A stretch of 14,626 nt of DNA, taken from contig CAYTPE010000027.1 in NCBI GenBank assembly GCA_964439885.1, positions 1 to 14,626 of the forward strand, written 5' to 3'. This DNA comes from CAYTPE01 sp964439885. GTDB taxonomy: Bacteria > Patescibacteriota > Patescibacteriia > Magasanikbacterales > GWA2-37-8. The position numbers were made by a program, and so were the translations under genes. The notes beneath the pieces are model-generated. The model was not told the origin of the DNA, did not search any database, and saw only the letters and a list, made by a program, of their open reading frames with translations. This document shows positions 5,718 to 13,230 of this stretch, one piece after another (position 1 is the first letter of the stretch; each line of letters starts with the position of its first letter).

Positions 5718-5718
5718 T
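5710..5718 (+). promoter_or_regulatory. Extended -10 promoter embedded in the pilM stop region
   Basis: TGCTATAAT (5710-5718) is a perfect extended -10 consensus. It is formed by the penultimate codons and stop of pilM (GTG CTA TAA) plus one base. TTGGCC (5689-5694), 18 nt upstream, is a weak -35. Transcription would start near 5725, about 65 nt before the response regulator. Confidence 0.65.
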
Positions 5719-5789
5719 GAAAACACCGCAGACGATGTGTCGTAAAAAAGTCTTTGTGTTCATCTCTCATTCTTCGTTTCAATAAGGCT

Positions 5790-6173
5790 ATGGAAAAAAA
5801 TAAAGTGCATGTACTCTTGGTAGAAGACGATGTGTTTCTCTCCGGCATCTACCAGAAAAAATTTGAGATGGAGGGCTATAAAGTGACAACTGCCGATAAC
5901 GGAGAAAAAGCCGTCAATGAAGCAAAAAAGAAAAAACCTGATATTGTGTTACTCGATGTACTTCTCCCCAAGCTCGATGGTTTTGCCGTACTGGAAAAAT
6001 TGAAAGAAGACGCTACCACCAAAGATATCCCGGTAATTCTGCTCACCAATCTTGGCCAGAAAGATGATGTGGAAAAGGGGCTGCAAGCGGGAGCAGTGGA
6101 TTATTTAATCAAAGCACACTTCAAGCCGTCGGAGATTGTGGATAAAGTGAAAAAGGTGCTCAAAATTTCCTAG
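5790..6173 (+). CDS. Single-domain response regulator (CheY/PilH-like receiver)
   Basis: The 127 residues are one complete receiver domain with no output domain. The acidic pocket is E12-D13-D14 (LLVEDDVFL), the phospho-acceptor is D56 (DIVLLDVLLP), the switch Thr is T86 (VILLTN) and the invariant Lys is K108 (DYLIKAHFKP). Such stand-alone receivers act by binding partners; the position between pilM and the pilins suggests control of pilus assembly or twitching, as with PilG/PilH, but this is inferred from context. No histidine kinase is in the window. The ATG at 5790 is chosen by family alignment; the in-frame ATG at 5754 adds 12 residues not typical of receivers. A weak AAGG lies unusually close to the ATG. 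It can be expressed from its own promoter at 5710 and probably continues into the first pilin gene. Confidence 0.93.
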   Translation: MEKNKVHVLLVEDDVFLSGIYQKKFEMEGYKVTTADNGEKAVNEAKKKKPDIVLLDVLLPKLDGFAVLEKLKEDATTKDIPVILLTNLGQKDDVEKGLQAGAVDYLIKAHFKPSEIVDKVKKVLKIS

Positions 6174-6206
6174 CAATCCTATGCACACTCGAGAGGAGGT
6201 GACACT

Positions 6207-6632
6207 ATGAATAAGAAAGGTTTTACGTTGATCGAACTTTTGGTCGTTATCGCGATCATTGGTTTGTTGTCAACCTTGGCAGTAGTGGCTTTAGGTTCTG
6301 CGCGTGTTAAAGCTCGTGACTCAAAACGCTTGTCGGATCTTAAACAATTGCAGACCGCTCTTGAGCTCTACTACAACGACAAGAACGCATACCCGGTTGG
6401 CAATGGCGTCACCTTGGGTACCGCCAACTACGCTTGTCTCAATGACAGTGGTTGGGCAGCAACAGGCTGCGCCACTCCATACATGGCACAAGTTCCAGCC
6501 GACCCACAGGGTAGTACGTATGTCTATACCGCAGGTAACAACACCTATACCATCGATGCTTCACTTGAAGGTACGATGAGTGGTTTTGGCCCTGGAGCAA
6601 TCAAGCTCACCCCAGCAGGTATCGGAACCTGA
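6207..6632 (+). CDS. Type IV pilin / pseudopilin 1
   Basis: A 141-residue class III-signal pilin. The leader MNKKG is cut before F6 by prepilin peptidase, and mature F1 would be N-methylated. The mature N-terminus FTLIELLVVIAIIG with Glu at +5 is canonical. The hydrophobic helix (6-30) continues into a charged helix (ARVKARDSKRLSDLKQLQTALELYYNDKNAYP), as in GspG-like pilins. C77 and C88 can form a disulfide in the small globular domain. The Shine-Dalgarno site is very strong (AGGAGGTGA, starting 6194; spacing about 6 nt), fitting an abundant subunit. It lies 33 nt after the response regulator, is followed by a terminator, and is a close paralogue of the gene at 6722. Confidence 0.95.
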   Translation: MNKKGFTLIELLVVIAIIGLLSTLAVVALGSARVKARDSKRLSDLKQLQTALELYYNDKNAYPVGNGVTLGTANYACLNDSGWAATGCATPYMAQVPADPQGSTYVYTAGNNTYTIDASLEGTMSGFGPGAIKLTPAGIGT

Positions 6633-6641
6633 TAAACGCAC

Positions 6642-6675
6642 AAAAATCCCTTGGCTTTGGTCAGGGGATTTTTTA
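6642..6675 (+). terminator. Rho-independent terminator after pilin 1
   Basis: AAAAATCCC pairs with GGGATTTTT, extended by TTGGC against GTCA-type pairs with wobble, around a TTTG loop, and ends in a run of six T. It should end most transcripts reading through the response regulator and pilin 1, separating the two pilin genes. Confidence 0.85.
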
Positions 6676-6684
6676 TTTAAAATG

Positions 6685-6693
6685 TGCTATACT
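6685..6693 (+). promoter_or_regulatory. Extended -10 promoter of pilin 2
   Basis: TGCTATACT (6685-6693) matches the corA promoter over at least the 11 bases TGTGCTATACT. Predicted start is near 6700, about 22 nt before the ATG, with AGGAG in between. It gives the second pilin (and possibly pilD and ligA) independent expression from the first. Confidence 0.7.
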
Positions 6694-6721
6694 ATCCATG
6701 TATTATTTTAAGGAGTTTTTT

Positions 6722-7147
6722 ATGAATAAAAAAGGTTTTACGTTGATCGAACTTTTGGTCGTTATCGCGATCATTGGTATTTTATCTACCTTAGCCGTCG
6801 TCGCGCTCGGCTCAGCACGGGCCAAAGCTCGCGACGCACGTCGGCTGTCTGATTTAAAGCAGTTTGCCACAGCGCTCGAGCTCTATTATAACGATCAGGG
6901 GAGTTACCCGGTTGGCAATGGGGTCACCCTGGGTAGTGGCAATTACGCATGTCTTAACGCTTCCGGCTGGGCAGCCACCGGTTGTGCCACACCATATATC
7001 GGCCATGTACCGAGTGATCCGGGAACAGGAACTTATGTGTACACCGCAGGCAACAATACATTTACTCTCGATGCCACGCTTGAAGGAAACGTAAACGGTC
7101 TTTCGGCTGGAATAAAGCTCACGCCATCGGGAATAAGCGAGCAGTAG
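6722..7147 (+). CDS. Type IV pilin / pseudopilin 2 (paralogue of pilin 1)
   Basis: 141 residues, collinear with pilin 1 over its whole length: the same MNKKG/FTLIE leader, the same YPVGNGVTLG and GWAATGCATPY segments, C77 and C88 conserved, and the same YVYTAGNNT strand. The start at 6722 is set by AGGAG (6711-6715) 6 nt upstream and by homology; the in-frame ATG at 6698 overlaps the predicted transcription start. The first 57 bases are identical to pilin 1 except for one base, whereas the rest has diverged widely at silent sites. It is transcribed from its own promoter. No terminator is seen after it, so read-through into pilD is likely. Two such pilins could be major and minor subunits, or alternatives under different control. 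Confidence 0.95.
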   Translation: MNKKGFTLIELLVVIAIIGILSTLAVVALGSARAKARDARRLSDLKQFATALELYYNDQGSYPVGNGVTLGSGNYACLNASGWAATGCATPYIGHVPSDPGTGTYVYTAGNNTFTLDATLEGNVNGLSAGIKLTPSGISEQ

Positions 7148-7155
7148 AGACGTAT

Positions 7156-7183
7156 AAAGCCAATAGTTCAAAGTTCATAGTTA
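7156..7183 (+). repeat. 7-bp tandem repeat upstream of pilD
   Basis: Four consecutive heptamers, including ATAGTTC (7163-7169) and AAAGTTC (7170-7176), of the same family as the tract before cysS. It ends 11 nt before the pilD start and fills most of the 47-nt spacer after pilin 2. Confidence 0.65.
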
Positions 7184-7194
7184 AGCATGACAGT

Positions 7195-8004
7195 GTGGAA
7201 AGTGCTTTAGCCTATTTGATTATTATCGTGCTTGGATTGCTGGTGGGGAGTTATTTGAATTCGTGGATGTGGCGGGTACGACATCACGAGTGGACGTTTG
7301 GCGGGCGCAGCAAATGCGTGCACTGTGGACGTGAGCTCGCATGGTACGAAAATATCCCTCTTATAAGTTTCATCGCCCTTCAAGGCAAATGCCGCACCTG
7401 CAACGGAGTTATCCCTGTCGATTATTTTTTGGTTGAGCTTGTCACACCACTGCTGCTCGTCGGTGTCACCTATTATCACCTCAATTTCGTCTCGTTACAT
7501 TCGTGGCACTATTTTCGCGATATCTTTTTTACAATCCTTCTTATCAGTGTCTTCGTCTACGATTTTAAATACATGGAAATCCGTTCGGGAGTAGTTTATG
7601 GAGGTACGATTGTTGCGCTGATTACAAATTTTTTAATCTTACAGTCTTCTAATCTTCAGTCGGTTTATAGCTCACAGTTCATAGCCAATAGTGTGATTGC
7701 AATGGCAGTAGGTGGTGGTTTATTTTTACTACAATATATTATTTCCAAAGGTAAATGGATCGGTGGTGGTGATGTGCGCCTCGGTGTTATGATGGGGGCA
7801 CTACTCGGTTGGCCGAACATACTTGTGGCCTTGTTTTTGGCCTATGTTTTTGGTACCGTAGTAGCAGTGCCACTCCTCATATTCAAAAAGAAAAACATGA
7901 AAGCGGAGGTGCCGTTTGGGACGTTTTTGGCTGTCGGGACGTTCGTCACTCTTTTGTGGGGTCCGATTATGGTTGAGTGGTACCAACATCTCATACGGTG
8001 GTAG
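7195..8004 (+). CDS. pilD: Type IV prepilin peptidase (leader peptidase and N-methyltransferase)
   Basis: PilD is a polytopic inner-membrane aspartyl protease (family A24A) that removes the MNKKG leader of prepilins and methylates the new N-terminus. The 269-residue product has the two Cys pairs of the cytosolic zinc domain (C41/C44 in CVHC, C66/C69 in CRTC) and both catalytic aspartates: D123 in VYDFKYMEI and D193 in the GGGD motif at 190-193. About seven hydrophobic segments follow the usual order. The GTG at 7195 is the start; the nearby ATG at 7188 is out of frame and stops after seven codons. No Shine-Dalgarno site is visible. Residues about 158-168 (YSSQFIANSVI) are encoded by a 7-bp repeat tract, in a loop before a membrane helix. 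Both substrates are encoded just upstream. Confidence 0.94.
   Translation: MESALAYLIIIVLGLLVGSYLNSWMWRVRHHEWTFGGRSKCVHCGRELAWYENIPLISFIALQGKCRTCNGVIPVDYFLVELVTPLLLVGVTYYHLNFVSLHSWHYFRDIFFTILLISVFVYDFKYMEIRSGVVYGGTIVALITNFLILQSSNLQSVYSSQFIANSVIAMAVGGGLFLLQYIISKGKWIGGGDVRLGVMMGALLGWPNILVALFLAYVFGTVVAVPLLIFKKKNMKAEVPFGTFLAVGTFVTLLWGPIMVEWYQHLIRW
7667..7694 (+). repeat. 7-bp tandem repeat in frame inside pilD
   Basis: Four consecutive heptamers: ATAGCTC, ACAGTTC, ATAGCCA and ATAGTGT. They share the units ATAGCCA and (A/T)-AGTTC with the tracts before cysS and pilD itself, so the coding tract and the intergenic tracts are one family. The encoded residues fall in a loop between membrane segments. 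Confidence 0.65.
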
Positions 8005-8009
8005 ACAAC

Positions 8010-8037
8010 TGATGATATGCGATAGGTGATATAGTGA
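8010..8037 (+). repeat. 7-bp tandem repeat directly upstream of ligA, with a -10-like element
   Basis: Four heptamers can be read (TGATGAT, ATGCGAT, AGGTGAT, then ATAGTGA), ending 3 nt before the ligA ATG. They resemble the tract after pyrD. Within them TGATATAGT (8027-8035) has the form of an extended -10 box; if used, transcription would start at about the ligA ATG and give a leaderless mRNA. Confidence 0.5.
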
Positions 8038-8040
8038 TCT

Positions 8041-10212
8041 ATGTCCATTTCTCCGCAGGTACAAGCTAGGGTCGATAAACTCCGGGCGCAAATTGACGAT
8101 TTGCGCTATCGTTATCATGTCCAAAATGACCCGGAAGTCACCGATGCCATGTACGATCCGCTTATGGATGAGCTGAAAAAAATTGAGAGTGAACATCCGG
8201 AACTTATCACTCCCGACAGCCCCACGCAGCGCGTCGCCGGTAAGCCACTCGATAAATTTGAGAAAGTTATCCACCAAGTGCCGCAATGGAGTTTCAACGA
8301 CGCCTTCTCTGACGATGACATGCGTGAATGGGAAGAGCGCATTTTAAAGTTCTTGGAAAAAGAATTGGGTAAGCGCCCCACCGACCTTGACTATGTCTGT
8401 GAGCTCAAAATAGACGGCTTGCACATGGTTTTGACTTACGAAAACGGATACCTTAAAACGGCTGCGACGCGAGGCGACGGAAAGGTGGGGGAGAATGTGA
8501 CGCAGAATGTGAAGACGTTTCAAAGCGTACCTTTAAAAATTAAGAATGAAAAATTAAGAATAAAGAATGGTGATTCGAGCGAGTTGATCGTTGAAGGTGA
8601 AGCATGGCTGAGCACATCGATGCTTGAAAAAATAAATACGGAGCGCGCGAAAAAAGGTGAACCACTGTTTGCGAATCCGCGTAACGCGGCAGCGGGAACG
8701 ATTCGGCAGCTCGATTCGAGAATTGTGGCAGAGCGAAAGTTGAAATTGACGGTGTACGATGTGTCGCGATTAGCTATAAAGAATCAGGAATCAGGAATCA
8801 GGAATCAGGGGGCGAACGATGAAATTGAAATTCCTACTCAAGAGGAAGAGTTGCTCTTTCTGCGTGACGCCGGTTTCCTTACCGACAATCACTGGCGAGT
8901 GTGCAAAACGTTTGATGAGATTTTCGCGTTTCACAAAAAATGGGAAAAGGAAAAGAACACACAGGAGTTTTGGATCGACGGCATCGTGATTAAAGTTAAT
9001 CAGAAAAAATATCAGAACGCGCTCGGCTTCACCGGCAAAGCGCCGCGTTGGGCAATCGCTTACAAATTTCCGGCCGAGCAAGGGACCACGAAGGTTATTG
9101 ATGTCTATTGGCAGATCGGCCGCACCGGCGCACTCACGCCGGTGGCGCTCATGGAACCGGTCAAATTAGCCGGGACAACCGTGACGCATGCTACGCTTCA
9201 CAATTGGGACGAAATTAATCGCCTCGGCATTAAGATAGGTGATAGTGTGGTCGTTGAGAAAGCCGGAGATATTATCCCAAAAGTAGTTCGAGTGCTCGAT
9301 AAGTTGCGAACCGGGCAGGAGAAGAAAATACATATGCCAGCACAGTGTCCGCAGTGTGGGGGACCGGTCGGTCGACGCGGCGGTTTACCTGTCATCCTGA
9401 GCGAACCGAAGGATCCCTCTCGATCAAAAAGGGATTCTTCGGCAACGCCTCAGAATGACAATGGTGAAACGGTTGCGTTATATTGCTTAAATCCCCATTG
9501 TTTCGCGCAGGAGCTCGGACGTATTATTCACTTTGTTTCCAAGAACGCGTTTGATATTGACCATCTGGGCGAAAAAATCGTGGAACAGCTGGTGAATGAA
9601 GGCTTGATAAAAGACGCGGCGGATTTGTTTACACTAGAAAAAGGCGATCTCGAAAATCTTGATCGGTTTGCCGAAAAGTCGGCGGAGAATTTAATCAATG
9701 CTATCCATCATGCGCGCGAAGTGACCTTTCCGCGATTTATCAACGCATTAGGCATCACGCATGTGGGCGAAGAAACAGCGGAAGATTTGGCGGAGCATTT
9801 TGAAAAGTTTGATAAGCTTATGAAAGCCAGCGAGGAAGAGCTGCTCGCCATAAACGGGGTAGGGGAGAAAGTGGCGAAGGAGATTGTGGGGTATTTTTCC
9901 AACGAGAAAAATAAAGAGTTGGTGGATAAACTTTTGAAAAATGGGGTGAGTGTTAAAAAGCAAGAAACAAGAAACAAGAAACAAGGCCGATTGAGTGGAC
10001 AAACATTTGTACTCACAGGTACGCTCGAAAGCATGGGGCGTGATGAGGCGAAGGCGAAGCTCAAAGCCCTGGGAGCTGATGTGAGTGAATCGATCAGCAA
10101 GAAAACAACGGCGGTGATCGCGGGCTCGGAAGCGGGGAGCAAACTTATGAAAGCACAAAAGCTGGGAGTAAAAATTATAGAAGAAAAGGAATTTCTTGTT
10201 TTAATTGTCTAA
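8041..10212 (+). CDS. ligA: NAD-dependent DNA ligase LigA with several in-frame repeat insertions
   Basis: LigA seals nicks in DNA during replication and repair, using NAD+. Domains in order: Ia (1-60, with YRYHVQNDPEVTDAMYD), adenylation domain with the AMP-binding K123 in CELKIDG, GRTGALTPVA at the start of the OB fold (360-369), a zinc finger (C436, C439, C482, C487), helix-hairpin-helix repeats (about 505-620) and a BRCT domain (about 650-723). At 723 residues it is about 50 longer than usual. The excess lies largely at repeats: residues 166-177 (heptamer tract), 246-257 (four GAATCAG), 450-474 (palindromic element inside the zinc-finger loop) and 639-648 (CAAGAAA tract). All catalytic residues are intact and the frame is open, so the gene is probably functional. 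No Shine-Dalgarno site precedes the ATG. It lies 36 nt after pilD and 6 nt before the next gene. Confidence 0.96.
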   Translation: MSISPQVQARVDKLRAQIDDLRYRYHVQNDPEVTDAMYDPLMDELKKIESEHPELITPDSPTQRVAGKPLDKFEKVIHQVPQWSFNDAFSDDDMREWEERILKFLEKELGKRPTDLDYVCELKIDGLHMVLTYENGYLKTAATRGDGKVGENVTQNVKTFQSVPLKIKNEKLRIKNGDSSELIVEGEAWLSTSMLEKINTERAKKGEPLFANPRNAAAGTIRQLDSRIVAERKLKLTVYDVSRLAIKNQESGIRNQGANDEIEIPTQEEELLFLRDAGFLTDNHWRVCKTFDEIFAFHKKWEKEKNTQEFWIDGIVIKVNQKKYQNALGFTGKAPRWAIAYKFPAEQGTTKVIDVYWQIGRTGALTPVALMEPVKLAGTTVTHATLHNWDEINRLGIKIGDSVVVEKAGDIIPKVVRVLDKLRTGQEKKIHMPAQCPQCGGPVGRRGGLPVILSEPKDPSRSKRDSSATPQNDNGETVALYCLNPHCFAQELGRIIHFVSKNAFDIDHLGEKIVEQLVNEGLIKDAADLFTLEKGDLENLDRFAEKSAENLINAIHHAREVTFPRFINALGITHVGEETAEDLAEHFEKFDKLMKASEEELLAINGVGEKVAKEIVGYFSNEKNKELVDKLLKNGVSVKKQETRNKKQGRLSGQTFVLTGTLESMGRDEAKAKLKALGADVSESISKKTTAVIAGSEAGSKLMKAQKLGVKIIEEKEFLVLIV
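8536..8570 (+). repeat. 7-bp tandem repeat in ligA (tract 1)
   Basis: Five consecutive heptamers alternating between AAAATTA (8536-8542, 8550-8556) and AGAATGA-like units (AGAATAA at 8557-8563). They encode the Lys/Asn-rich stretch KIKNEKLRIKNG in the adenylation domain, between the PL and VEGE strands, where E. coli LigA, as I remember it, has about six fewer residues. Confidence 0.7.
8781..8808 (+). repeat. Four perfect copies of the heptamer GAATCAG in ligA (tract 2)
   Basis: GAATCAG is repeated four times without a mismatch (28 bp), so three reading phases of the same unit are translated (KNQESGIRNQG). The site is a surface linker of the adenylation domain (residues about 246-257), longer here than in typical LigA. 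Perfect identity suggests a recent event. Confidence 0.9.
9390..9460. repeat. 71-bp palindromic element in frame in the ligA zinc finger
   Basis: The left arm starts TGTCATCCTGAGCG and continues through CCGAAGGATCCCT. The right arm is its imperfect complement (on the other strand TGTCATTCTGAGGCG, then CCGAAGAATCCCT). Arms are about 31-32 nt with a few mismatches and one bulge, around a short centre near 9421-9428. The arms pair almost end to end, as in a small non-autonomous mobile element. It encodes residues 450-474 between the second and third zinc-ligating Cys, a loop that is normally about 14-15 residues and is about 42 here. From memory, TGTCATTCTGAGCGAA-type repeats occur in many bacterial genomes; I cannot verify this here. 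Confidence 0.85.
9961..9985 (+). repeat. 7-bp tandem repeat CAAGAAA in ligA (tract 3)
   Basis: Three perfect copies of CAAGAAA plus CAAG. They encode the basic linker KKQETRNKKQG between the helix-hairpin-helix and BRCT domains, a flexible place where insertions are tolerated. Confidence 0.85.
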
Positions 10213-10218
10213 TATTGT

Positions 10219-13200
10219 ATGGGGATTGAACAAAACGGAGGTATTTCAGCCGAACCGCATGTCGACGTGTTGAAGGGTGAAGACGATTGGTATTGGGCAG
10301 GTAGGTGGCTTATTTCATATGAAAAAGGTGAGGCTGCCGACGGTTCATACAATGGTCGTAGTTATAAAGAGATTGTATCATCAGTCGATTGGCTCGCAAG
10401 AAATCAAAAAATTCCATCAAATTGGCGCGATTTGGTACCACTTGATTTGGCAGTTCTCAAAGAACGAAATTTAATCAGTAGTGCTTCCGAAACAGCACCG
10501 CCTCCTTTTGTTTGGCACGAGTCCGGAGTGTTGCGTGACTCCGACACCTCGTGGTCTTTGGAAGCGCGAGGACAAGAAGGGACAAATAGTTTCTCCGATA
10601 TTACGACCATGGATCATAAGGCGCTTCATTCAAAAGCTGAAGTTGGAGCGATCACCCCGCCACTTGAAGGCAAGTCTTTTGTGTATGGTATTCGTTCGGC
10701 AACACCCGATGGATCGGTGCGTATGCAATTAAAGTTGCGTGACGTTAAGGAACAAACACATGTGCCGATAGTTACTTCCGCTCAAGCTAAAAGAGATCGC
10801 GCAACCGCAGTGCGAGTACCATTTCACACCAAAGGGATTCCTGTGCCGCCCGGTTACAAAATTGTTGGCTCTCCTGGGGTGGATGGTGAAGCATGGTTGG
10901 TGGGTACAGATCCACAAACGCCACTCGTGACTTACAATTTGGACGCAGCGGCACCGCGTACTTTTTTTATACAACCGAGCGGTGAATTAACAGCACCACG
11001 TGAACTTTTTATCCCCAGCCGAGATGAACAGATGTATTGGTCGCGCGTTATGCCATTACCAGCAGACATTGTGCAGGCAGCCTTAGCCGATCGGCAAAAA
11101 ATTATCGGTTTGATCACCGCTTTTATGGCTGATTCATATTATTACGTGTGCAGCGATCCGCTCGGTGCTTTTTTGGGAGCACATAAAGATGAATTGCCGC
11201 TTCTTATAGATGAGTTAAAACTTGGTCATTGTGATCTTTTAGCATGGGCTGCCTCGGCGTACTTTCGACAGCTAGGTGTGCCGACAATTATGACAAGTGA
11301 AATGATAACAGCTCCAGATGGTGCAGCTTTTATGCGCGACGTTGGTCATGCCCGACTGGCTATTATGACCACCGATGGTCGGATATTATTTATTGACCCC
11401 ACTACATTTGTGTCTGAACCCGAACAATTCGCAGCAGTCCGTATTCGCGACAAGGCTGTCCGCAAACTAGAAACGCAGTATGTCAAGGCCGCCATTGAAC
11501 CCGAAAAGCGAGTTCTGCTGCGCGAATTTAGGGATGCTTTTATAAAATATGCCACTTCTCATTCTAGCACTGATCCCAGGACAATTATATCAGGCTTGTT
11601 AGACTACCAGGTCGGTGACGCCGAGGAAACAGGCGGTGCTGAGCCGGCGCCTTCCAGTAATTCTCAACCTCCAACACGCCAGGACACTCGCGATCGATCA
11701 AGAGAATTTCGCCATATTTATGATAGTTCTTTGGGAGAAAAGACAGCCCAAAGAGACTTGTTTGATTTTTTAGACGGTCATGAATGGAACCTAAGAGAGG
11801 TAATGGATTGGGCAGATATGGAAGGTATCGATGAACGCACAATTACTAGCTCCCATACTACGAATTATCGCAACCATGCTTTGCGGTGGCAGCGGGTGCA
11901 ACTGGCATTACTCGCTGCTATGGCTGAAAGTGGTAAAGTTGTTTTACCGAGTGATGCAATGATTGATGAAATGGGTTATTTTGGGAATAATTATAAAATT
12001 TTGCCATCAACAAACCCTCTTAATCTAAGAGAATGCGGGCGTATCGATCCGGAAAGTGGAATAGAACTACTATCTCATGTAAAACGCAATGTATATAGTG
12101 ATTATCCTGATGGATTTTTAAACCATGGCATACTACAGCTAAGTACCGATCCTCTTACGTTTACGCGTGACTATTTATCCGGCATGGATGGCTATGAATA
12201 CAGCGATTTATTTAGGGACCTATTAATGACTAATACAAACGATTTTTCGTTTGAAATATTTGGTCAACTAGAGGTGGATACGCAGTCAAAGGATAAAAAA
12301 CAGCAAGAGCGAATTGCAGTTACAGCACACGATCTTCAAATCTTTATCGCCGAACTTTTGCCCGCACTCAACGACCCAGCTCAACGCGCTGCTCTGAGCC
12401 AGCGCTTTGGTTTGCCGGATCAATTTTGGCTACAATACGCTCGCTCACTTATGCCTATCGATGCGCACATACCAAAGGATACAATCGAGCGATCGGCCAG
12501 CGCGTTTTTACGGGGCTCGTTAGAACGCAACGGAAAATATTTTGATGCCTGCGTCAAAGAGTACGCTGCCTTGCGCGATATATTTTATTTGCCACCTGAT
12601 CAGTGCGCCAGAATTCAAAAGTCAGCTAACAGATTTTTTGACAGTAACGCGCAGCGAGGCGCGGCAGAAGAAATCGAGCGCGCGGATGTGGAAAGGTATA
12701 ATCCCCACATTCATCGAGCAAGCGATATTATCTGGTCAAAATCAACGGTCCCCGGTCAGGTATACGCGCGTCGGCGTCTCGCATCGGCCGAAAGTCCAGC
12801 GATGCATGTGGTGCTCGATACTAAGGCGTGGGTCATTCAGGGGTTTGATAATTATTTCGGTATTATCAATATAGTGCAAGCACTCAAAAATAAAGCGATT
12901 CAAGAGCGAAGGGGAGTCTATGTTACCAACCATGAATTGGGTGCTTACATTCGTCTCGACCAAACGGTGGATGTGGTTGAGCTTGTTACAGTGTTTATGG
13001 CCAGCAGTTTTCTTTCGAAGGATGGGGGAGATTTTCGCGTGACAACGAATGATAGAGTGCACCTTCCGGAAAATCTTTTTTATGTGTCAGATCATCGAGG
13101 TAGAGTAGAAGCTATACGTTACCAGTTGGGCAGCAACGTGCGAGCTGTCACCTACGAGGATGCCGGGCTCATGGGGTATCCGCTCGTTCAAGAAAGCTGG

Positions 13201-13230
13201 GTAGAAGAAGTTAAAGCTGATTATTTTTGA
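10219..13230 (+). CDS. Large protein with a transglutaminase-like (Cys-His-Asp) core; function unknown
   Basis: 1003 residues with no signal peptide or clear membrane helix, so probably cytosolic. Residues 1-280 are unrecognised, with strand-rich stretches such as VRVPFHTKGIPVPPGYKIVG. Residues about 285-397 match the transglutaminase-like fold: helix, then KLGHCDLLAWAASAYFRQLGVPT with candidate nucleophile C338, then VGHARLAIMTTDG with H377, then ILFIDPT with D393. Spacing and the G-x-C, R-x-LG(I/V)P, H-A and DPT landmarks are typical. Such domains are cysteine proteases or amide-forming/cleaving enzymes. Residues 465-495 form a low-complexity linker (P, S, T, E). Residues 496-855 are helical and unknown. 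The C-terminal part from M862 (MHVVLDTKAWV, later GGDFRVTTND) faintly recalls a von Willebrand A domain without its metal-site serines; this is speculative. It starts 6 nt after ligA, so it is probably co-transcribed. Base composition is somewhat more A/T-rich than ligA. Confidence 0.85.
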   Translation: MGIEQNGGISAEPHVDVLKGEDDWYWAGRWLISYEKGEAADGSYNGRSYKEIVSSVDWLARNQKIPSNWRDLVPLDLAVLKERNLISSASETAPPPFVWHESGVLRDSDTSWSLEARGQEGTNSFSDITTMDHKALHSKAEVGAITPPLEGKSFVYGIRSATPDGSVRMQLKLRDVKEQTHVPIVTSAQAKRDRATAVRVPFHTKGIPVPPGYKIVGSPGVDGEAWLVGTDPQTPLVTYNLDAAAPRTFFIQPSGELTAPRELFIPSRDEQMYWSRVMPLPADIVQAALADRQKIIGLITAFMADSYYYVCSDPLGAFLGAHKDELPLLIDELKLGHCDLLAWAASAYFRQLGVPTIMTSEMITAPDGAAFMRDVGHARLAIMTTDGRILFIDPTTFVSEPEQFAAVRIRDKAVRKLETQYVKAAIEPEKRVLLREFRDAFIKYATSHSSTDPRTIISGLLDYQVGDAEETGGAEPAPSSNSQPPTRQDTRDRSREFRHIYDSSLGEKTAQRDLFDFLDGHEWNLREVMDWADMEGIDERTITSSHTTNYRNHALRWQRVQLALLAAMAESGKVVLPSDAMIDEMGYFGNNYKILPSTNPLNLRECGRIDPESGIELLSHVKRNVYSDYPDGFLNHGILQLSTDPLTFTRDYLSGMDGYEYSDLFRDLLMTNTNDFSFEIFGQLEVDTQSKDKKQQERIAVTAHDLQIFIAELLPALNDPAQRAALSQRFGLPDQFWLQYARSLMPIDAHIPKDTIERSASAFLRGSLERNGKYFDACVKEYAALRDIFYLPPDQCARIQKSANRFFDSNAQRGAAEEIERADVERYNPHIHRASDIIWSKSTVPGQVYARRRLASAESPAMHVVLDTKAWVIQGFDNYFGIINIVQALKNKAIQERRGVYVTNHELGAYIRLDQTVDVVELVTVFMASSFLSKDGGDFRVTTNDRVHLPENLFYVSDHRGRVEAIRYQLGSNVRAVTYEDAGLMGYPLVQESWVEEVKADYF

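Noticed and set aside
7801..8286. 161-codon minus-strand frame across the pilD-ligA junction
   Set aside because: Overlaps two well-supported genes and the repeat spacer; no recognisable motif.
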